10,249 nucleotides of DNA from Labilithrix luteola (GTDB taxonomy: Bacteria; Myxococcota_A; Polyangia; Polyangiales; Polyangiaceae). The notes below the pieces were generated by a model that saw only the letters and a list, made by a program, of their open reading frames with translations, did not search any database and was not told where the DNA came from. Position numbers and translations under genes: made by a program. Positions 5,903 through 10,249 of this stretch are shown here, in pieces; within the stretch, counting starts at the first letter, position 1; each line of letters begins with the position of its first letter. The stretch is from the NCBI GenBank assembly GCA_026225435.1, contig JAMFST010000604.1, positions 1-10,249 on the forward strand, read 5' to 3'.

Positions 5903-6859
5903 ATGAACGCTCGAACCCGACGAGCCGTCGCGATCGTCGCCAGCTGCGCGGCCGGCGCCTTCGCCGTCGCGGCCGGCAGCGCAGCGTGCTTCCCTGGCTT
6001 CGAGTTCCCCGACGACGACGGCGGCACGGCCCCCGGCTCCGACGGCGCCGCGCTCGTGCCCGACGCGACGACCTCCGGCAACGACGCAGGCGACGCCAGC
6101 GTTCCCGGCGATGGCGACGCGAGCCACGACGGATCGACCGCCCCGCCGACCGATGGCGGCACCGATGCTGCGGTCGACGCCGGCATCCTCACCGACGCCG
6201 TGCTGCTGCTGCACCTCGACGAGACGTCCTTCACCGGCGCCGGCGCGGTCAAGGACTCCTCCGGTTCCGGCAACAACGGCTCGATCAGCGGCAACGCCAG
6301 CGGCGTGACCCCGACGACGGGCGGCAAGTTCGGCGGCGCCGCGCTCTTCGCTGGCACCGGCTGGATCGAGATCCCCAACTCGGCCAGCCTCGCGCTGACC
6401 ACCAAGTTCACCCTCTCCGCCTGGGTCAACTACTCGACGGCGCTGGGCACCAACGTCTCGCCGGGGATCATCGTCAAGCGCACCGGCTTCGACGACGCCT
6501 CGTACACGCTGTTCCTGTGGAACACGAACGACGCCGTGCAGGCCTACGCCGACATCGAGGAGAGCACGCGCTTCAACTCGACCGGCATGGTGCTCCCGGG
6601 CAACTGGTACCACCTCGCGGTCGTCTACGACGGCACCGTGCCGAGCGCGAGCATGTACGTCAACGGCGCGCTCAGCTCGCAGGCGACCACCGGCGTCGTG
6701 AGCTCGCTCGCCGCGAACACCACGCCGATCCGCGTGGGCGATCTGCCCGACGGCGGCAACACGCTCACCAACGGGAAGATCGACGAGGTGGTCATCTGGT
6801 CGCGTGCGCTCGGCGCCGCGGAGATCCAGGCGCTCGCCGCCGCGACCGGGCCGCTCTGA
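5903..6859 (+). CDS. Probable lipoprotein with LamG/concanavalin-A-like domain
   Basis: A 318-aa exported protein. Residues 5-28 are a signal sequence ending in a weak lipobox, SAAC, with the candidate lipidated Cys at 29. Residues 36-94 are a disordered linker rich in Asp, Gly and Ala (DAGDASVPGDGDASHDG, 61-77), a style common in Polyangia surface proteins. Residues 97-318 are a LamG-type jelly-roll: AVLLLHLDET (99-108), DSSGSGNNG (118-126), GGAALFAGTGWIEIPNS (144-160), FTLSAWVNY (169-177), WYHLAVVYDG (235-244), MYVNG (251-255) and GKIDEVVIWSRAL (291-303). These match the LamG_3 pattern of a sugar- or protein-binding sandwich. Binding of a polysaccharide or a cell-surface partner is a family-based guess. 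It follows the barrel gene by 23 bp on the same strand, so the two are probably cotranscribed. An in-frame GTG at 5897 is an alternative start. Its stop directly abuts the stop of the convergent kinase gene. Confidence 0.87.
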   Translation: MNARTRRAVAIVASCAAGAFAVAAGSAACFPGFEFPDDDGGTAPGSDGAALVPDATTSGNDAGDASVPGDGDASHDGSTAPPTDGGTDAAVDAGILTDAVLLLHLDETSFTGAGAVKDSSGSGNNGSISGNASGVTPTTGGKFGGAALFAGTGWIEIPNSASLALTTKFTLSAWVNYSTALGTNVSPGIIVKRTGFDDASYTLFLWNTNDAVQAYADIEESTRFNSTGMVLPGNWYHLAVVYDGTVPSASMYVNGALSSQATTGVVSSLAANTTPIRVGDLPDGGNTLTNGKIDEVVIWSRALGAAEIQALAAATGPL

Positions 6860-8371
6860 TCACAGCCCGGAGCTGGTGACGCCGTGGTGCGGATCGGCCG
6901 GATCGGCGGCGGCTGGCGGTGACGAGGTGTGCGGTGCCGCGTGCGCCGGTTGCGGACGCTTCGTCACCCGGGGTGCCGACGCGACCGGCGGTGCGACGGT
7001 CGGAGCCATCGCCGCCGCGTCGGCCACGTCGGTGAGATCGAGCGGCGCGGCCGTCGCCACCGGCGCCACGGTGGGCAAGGTCGCCTCCGCGACCGGCGGC
7101 GACGGAAGCGGTGACCTCGGTGCGGCGAGGCGCATCGCGACGAGCACCAGCACCACCAGACCGGCACCGAGCGCGACGAGCAGAGCGACAGGTCGCCCGC
7201 GAGGACGCACCGGCACCGGCAGCGACGGCGCATAGGCCGAAGGGTCTGCGACCGACCGCGCCGGCGCATGCAGCGCGGCCGCCGAGGCCTCGACGCGCGA
7301 GGTCTGCTGCGTGCCGGGCAGATCGAAGGAGATCGAGACAGCGTCGATCGACCGCGAAGCGTCCGGACCGCTCGGAGGTAGCGAGGTGAGCGACGAGAGC
7401 GACGGCGTCGCCGCGATCAACTCTTCCACCCACTCGCGCGAGTGCAGCGACGAGCCGTCGTTCACGGTGGCGCGCACCTCCTCGAGCGCGCGCGCCAGCT
7501 CGTGCCCGTTGGCGTGGCGCAGATCGCGGTTGCGCTCGAGCGCCCGGGCGACCACCTGCGACACTTCCTCGGGAACCCCCGGCAGCACCTCGCGCAGCGG
7601 CCGGCGATCGGTGGCGATCACGCTGACGATCATGTTGTTGTAGTTCGACGAGTCGAACGGCGAGTACCCCGCCGCGCAGGTCCACAGCGTCACGCCGAGG
7701 CCGTACACGTCGGCGCGCGCGTCGACGTCCTTCTTCCCCGCCGCCTGCTCCGGGCTCATGTAGCGCGGCGAGCCGACGATGGTGCCCGAGCGGGTCAGCT
7801 CCCCTTCCTCGGGCGTCGTCTCCATCTTGCTGATCCCGAAGTCGAGCAGCTTGGGGACGATGCGACCGCCGGGGTCGCGATGAAGGAAGATGTTCGACGG
7901 CTTGATGTCGCGGTGGATCACCCCCTTGTCGTGGAGCGCGCCGAGCGCGTGAGCGAGGGCGATGCCGACGTCGAGGAGGAACCCGAGCGGCAGCTGCTTC
8001 TGCCGGCCCACCAGATCGTGCAGCGAGGCCCCTTCGAGCACCTCCATCACCAGGAAGACCGCGCCGTCGAGCTCCGGAGCGCGCGCCACGTCGAAGACCT
8101 CGACGACGCCGGGGTGGCGCACGCGGCCCGAGACCTTCGCCTCCCGCATGAAGCGCGAGAGCATGTCGGCGTCGGCGGCGAACTTCGCCAGCAGCAACTT
8201 GATGGCGAACTCGCGATCGGTCGCCTCGTTGCGCGCGAGCCACACCTCGCCCATGCCGCCGCGCCCGAGACGACGGAGCAGGCGGTACTTGCCCAGCAGC
8301 AGCAGGTTTGCCGTCGCCAGCGTCTCGTGCGGCTCGGCGGACGACGACGGAGATGCAGCGGGCGTCGTCAC
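6860..8371 (-). CDS. Membrane-anchored eukaryotic-type Ser/Thr protein kinase
   Basis: A 503-aa protein kinase that phosphorylates Ser/Thr on partner proteins. The N-terminal kinase domain (about 28-300) has all key elements: glycine loop LGRGGMGEVW (35-44), ATP-binding Lys58 in FAIKLL, catalytic HRDIKPSN (153-160, Asp155), metal-binding DFG (177-179), and the GSPRYMSPEQ segment (200-209) with DVYGLGVTLW (221-230). HRD with Arg marks an RD kinase, probably activated by activation-loop phosphorylation. A Ser-rich juxtamembrane stretch (300-390) leads to one TM helix at about 395-413. The last 90 residues are Ala/Pro-rich, predicted outside the membrane, with no PASTA or other sensor domain. 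The GTG start is the only reasonable one: no in-frame ATG precedes the kinase domain, although GGAG is only 3 bases away. It diverges from the TPR protein at 8412 across 40 bp. The substrate is unknown. Confidence 0.94.
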   Translation of the reverse strand: MTTPAASPSSSAEPHETLATANLLLLGKYRLLRRLGRGGMGEVWLARNEATDREFAIKLLLAKFAADADMLSRFMREAKVSGRVRHPGVVEVFDVARAPELDGAVFLVMEVLEGASLHDLVGRQKQLPLGFLLDVGIALAHALGALHDKGVIHRDIKPSNIFLHRDPGGRIVPKLLDFGISKMETTPEEGELTRSGTIVGSPRYMSPEQAAGKKDVDARADVYGLGVTLWTCAAGYSPFDSSNYNNMIVSVIATDRRPLREVLPGVPEEVSQVVARALERNRDLRHANGHELARALEEVRATVNDGSSLHSREWVEELIAATPSLSSLTSLPPSGPDASRSIDAVSISFDLPGTQQTSRVEASAAALHAPARSVADPSAYAPSLPVPVRPRGRPVALLVALGAGLVVLVLVAMRLAAPRSPLPSPPVAEATLPTVAPVATAAPLDLTDVADAAAMAPTVAPPVASAPRVTKRPQPAHAAPHTSSPPAAADPADPHHGVTSSGL

Positions 8372-8411
8372 GGGCTCCGACGATAAGAGACATTGAGGTA
8401 GACTTCCACGA

Positions 8412-9428
8412 ATGCGCACGCTGCGGCTCGTGGGTCTCGCGCTGGCGTGCTCCGCCCTGACGGCCGCCGTGCCGCGCGCCGCGCACGCGCAGACGCCCTC
8501 GGAGCTGGCGGCGGCGCAGCGCTGGTTTGCCGAAGGGCTCGCCTTCGAAGGCTCGGGGCACTGGAAGGACGCGCTCGAGCGCTTTCGCCGGGTGGCGGCG
8601 GTGAAGCACACCGCGCAGGTCGACTTCCACGTCGGCCTCGGCGAGGAGCACGTGGGCGAGCTGGTGGCGGCGACGGTCGATCTGCGGCGCGCCCTCGACG
8701 CCGCCACCAGCCAGCACGTCACCAACGTGGAGCGCGCCGCGACCGCCGAGCTGGAGCAGCTTCGCCCGCGCGTGCCGCACCTGCAGATCGTCGTGCCGCC
8801 GAGCGCCACGATCGCGCGCGTGGTGCTCGACGACAGGTCCATCGCCGTCGTCGCGCTGGGCGAGCCGATCGCGCTCGATCCGGGGACGCACGTGGTGGTG
8901 GTGTCGTTCGCCAGCGGGGGCGGGACGGCGGAGGTGACGCGGAACGTGACGCTGCAGGAGCGTGAGGCGCAGAAGCTTCAGCTCGAACCGCCGGCGAACC
9001 AGGCGAGCGCGGTGGTGGCACCGGCGGCGAGCGCACCCCCGGTCACCAGCACCGACACCGGCACCCGCAGCGCCTCGAGCGGCGGAAGCAACGTGCTCGG
9101 CTGGACACTGGTGGGGGCCGGCGGTGCCGCGGTCATCGGTGGCGCCGTCTTCTGGGCCCTCCGCGGGCACGAGGTGTCGACCCTCGACGCCGCCTGCGGC
9201 GCCGGCGGCGCACACTGCCCCGACTCGGTGCACTCCGACTACACCACCGGCAAGGCCTACTCCGCCGTGAGCGTCGCGCTCTTCGCCACCGGTGCCGCCG
9301 TGGTCGGCACCGGCGTCGTCTGGCTCCTCACGCACGGGCACGGCTCCGACTCCAGCGGCCACGACGCGCAGCTCGCCCCGGTCTTCTTCCCCGGCGGCGG
9401 CGGCGCGTCCTGCGCGGCGCGCTTCTGA
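8412..9428 (+). CDS. Exported TPR protein with two C-terminal transmembrane helices
   Basis: A 338-aa protein with no named function. Residues 1-26 are a signal peptide (cleavage AHA|QT). Residues 29-118 are helical repeats of TPR character (AAAQRWFAEGLAFEGSGHW, 33-51, then KDALERFRRV). Residues 121-193 look like a small beta-sandwich of PEGA type: LQIVVPPSATIARVVLDD, then LDPGTHVVVVSFASGG (155-170). A Ser/Thr/Ala linker (195-225) precedes two hydrophobic helices at about 228-249 and 282-306, joined by a loop with two cysteines (262, 269). The architecture (signal, TPR, PEGA-like, linker, helical hairpin) recurs in myxobacterial genomes, often near Ser/Thr kinases. It should sit in the periplasm, anchored by its C-terminus. 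The ATG gives an intact signal peptide; a GAGG lies rather far upstream (13 bases). Being divergent and 40 bp from the kinase gene, it is a plausible partner, but this is inference. Confidence 0.88.
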   Translation: MRTLRLVGLALACSALTAAVPRAAHAQTPSELAAAQRWFAEGLAFEGSGHWKDALERFRRVAAVKHTAQVDFHVGLGEEHVGELVAATVDLRRALDAATSQHVTNVERAATAELEQLRPRVPHLQIVVPPSATIARVVLDDRSIAVVALGEPIALDPGTHVVVVSFASGGGTAEVTRNVTLQEREAQKLQLEPPANQASAVVAPAASAPPVTSTDTGTRSASSGGSNVLGWTLVGAGGAAVIGGAVFWALRGHEVSTLDAACGAGGAHCPDSVHSDYTTGKAYSAVSVALFATGAAVVGTGVVWLLTHGHGSDSSGHDAQLAPVFFPGGGGASCAARF

Positions 9429-9445
9429 TCGCTACTGACCGCTAC
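9426..9445. repeat. Imperfect tandem 10-mer between convergent genes
   Basis: TGATCGCTAC (9426-9435) is followed at once by TGACCGCTAC (9436-9445), differing at one base. The copies carry the stop of the TPR protein (TGA, 9426-9428) and, in the other strand, the stop of the sensor kinase (TAG, 9444-9442). It probably arose by small local duplication; no function is evident. No clear terminator lies in the 13-bp gap. Confidence 0.5.
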
Positions 9446-10249
9446 CCGCTGCGCGATCGCTGCAGGGTGAAGCGCCGGGCGATGGCGCGGACGTCCTCGG
9501 CGCTGAACGGCTTCTCGATGCGCTCGTTGGGAACCTCGCGGAGGAAGCGCTCCGCGTCGGCGACGGCGACGCCCCCCGAGGTGAAGACGAAGCGGGTCGC
9601 CAGCTCGGGGTTCACCGCTGCCACCGCCCGGTGCAGATCCATCCCGGTCAGGTGCGGCATCATGAGATCGCAGAAGACGACGTCGAACGAGGCACCCGGC
9701 TCGCTGAGCACCTTCACGGCCGCGCGCGGATCGGAGAAGGTGGTGACGTCGTGCTCCCGCCCGAGCAGGCGGCCGAAGATGCGCAGGATCGGAGCCTCGT
9801 CGTCGATGATGAGCACGCGTCCGCGCGGCGTCTCGGGCGGGGGGAGGCGAACCGACGACTTGGCGGGCGGCGGCGAAGGCTCGGCTACCGGAAGGGTGAG
9901 ACGGAACGTCGTCCCCTTGCCCATGTGGCTCGTGCAGGTCAGCTCCCCGCCGAGCGACGAGGCGATGCTCTGCGAGATCGACAGCCCGAGCCCGGTCCCC
10001 TGCCCCACCGGTTTGGTCGTGAAGAAGGGATCGAAGATCCGCGCGAGCACCTCCGGCGTGATCCCCGGGCCGTTGTCCTCGATCTCGATGGCCACCTGCC
10101 CCTCGGCCGAGCGCTCGGTCCGGACGATCACCTTGTTCCGCGTCGGATCTTGCGAGGTGAACGCCTGCGATGCGTTGACCAGCAGGTTGAGGAGGATCTG
10201 CGAGAGCTGCCCCTCGTCGGCGAGGACCAGCGGCGGTCCACCGCGCACC
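9442..10249 (-). CDS. Hybrid sensor histidine kinase, ATPase plus receiver domain (N-terminus off window)
   Basis: This is the C-terminal 269 codons or so of a hybrid two-component kinase; sensor and phospho-histidine regions lie beyond the right edge. Counting from the GTG at 10248-10246 (an internal Val, not a start), the ATPase domain has the N box QILLNLLVNASQAF (17-30), G1 box DNGPGI (58-63), F box IFDPFFTTKP (71-80) and G2 box GTGLGLS (84-90). After a Pro-rich linker (121-142), a receiver domain (143-262) shows the acidic pair in VLIIDDE (145-151), phospho-acceptor Asp194 in FCDLMMP, switch Thr223 in FVFTSGG, and Lys247 in EKPF. All catalytic residues are present. A terminal receiver suggests phosphorelay to a separate protein or autoregulation. 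It converges on the TPR protein gene with a 13-bp gap. Confidence 0.94.
   Translation of the reverse strand, partial: VRGGPPLVLADEGQLSQILLNLLVNASQAFTSQDPTRNKVIVRTERSAEGQVAIEIEDNGPGITPEVLARIFDPFFTTKPVGQGTGLGLSISQSIASSLGGELTCTSHMGKGTTFRLTLPVAEPSPPPAKSSVRLPPPETPRGRVLIIDDEAPILRIFGRLLGREHDVTTFSDPRAAVKVLSEPGASFDVVFCDLMMPHLTGMDLHRAVAAVNPELATRFVFTSGGVAVADAERFLREVPNERIEKPFSAEDVRAIARRFTLQRSRSG

Noticed and set aside
8372..9362. Long minus-strand frames antisense to the TPR protein, including an in-frame extension of the kinase to 8842
   Set aside because: The extension is low-complexity and overlaps a clear signal-peptide protein. The kinase domain begins shortly after the GTG at 8371, and no ribosome binding site supports an earlier start.
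9427..9458. GATCGC/GCGATC inverted repeat after the TPR gene as a terminator
   Set aside because: Arms are only 6 bp with a 20-base loop and no T-run, and the right arm is inside the sensor kinase coding sequence.

Overview
The window is very GC-rich, with strongly G/C-biased third codon positions. Its gene types are typical of a predatory or social deltaproteobacterium (Myxococcota, probably a Polyangia-like lineage): a TPR-tailed CheR, a eukaryotic-type Ser/Thr kinase with one membrane anchor, a lipoprotein with an Asp/Ala/Gly-rich linker and LamG domain, and a TPR exported protein ending in two hydrophobic helices. This assignment rests on gene content and style, not on a marker gene. Coding density is high: ten genes (eight complete, two cut by the window edges), four 0-13 bp gaps or overlaps at gene ends, and no gene-free stretch longer than 139 bp. 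I see no tRNA, rRNA, CRISPR array, insertion sequence or phage gene.

Region 1 (1-4079) is a chemosensory module. On the minus strand lie a CheW, a CheR methyltransferase with a C-terminal TPR-like domain, and a second CheW with an N-terminal extension (cut by the left edge), each joined by a 4-base GTGA overlap. Diverging from them is a membrane chemoreceptor with a CHASE3-like sensor region. Receptor/CheW/CheR-TPR/CheW is the set found in Wsp-type (alternative cellular function) systems, where the output is usually a second messenger or gene expression rather than flagellar rotation. The kinase (CheA), esterase (CheB) and output protein would lie beyond the left edge.

Region 2 (4076-6859) is an envelope-signalling region. 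An ECF sigma factor overlaps by 4 bases a 102-residue single-pass membrane protein that has no recognised anti-sigma motif but sits where an anti-sigma factor would. A good ECF-type -35 element, with a partial -10, lies just upstream of the sigma gene and suggests autoregulation. Diverging from the sigma gene is a secreted, probably outer-membrane beta-barrel protein, followed by a LamG-domain lipoprotein. A perfect 7-bp dyad lies between these two.

Region 3 (6860-9428) is a divergent pair 40 bp apart: a membrane Ser/Thr protein kinase (minus) and an exported TPR protein with two C-terminal membrane helices (plus). Region 4 (9442-10249) is the C-terminal part of a hybrid sensor kinase (HATPase plus receiver domain), cut by the right edge.

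Four kinds of signal transduction (chemosensory, ECF sigma, Ser/Thr kinase, two-component) are thus packed into 10 kb. The least explained item is the small membrane protein after the sigma factor.
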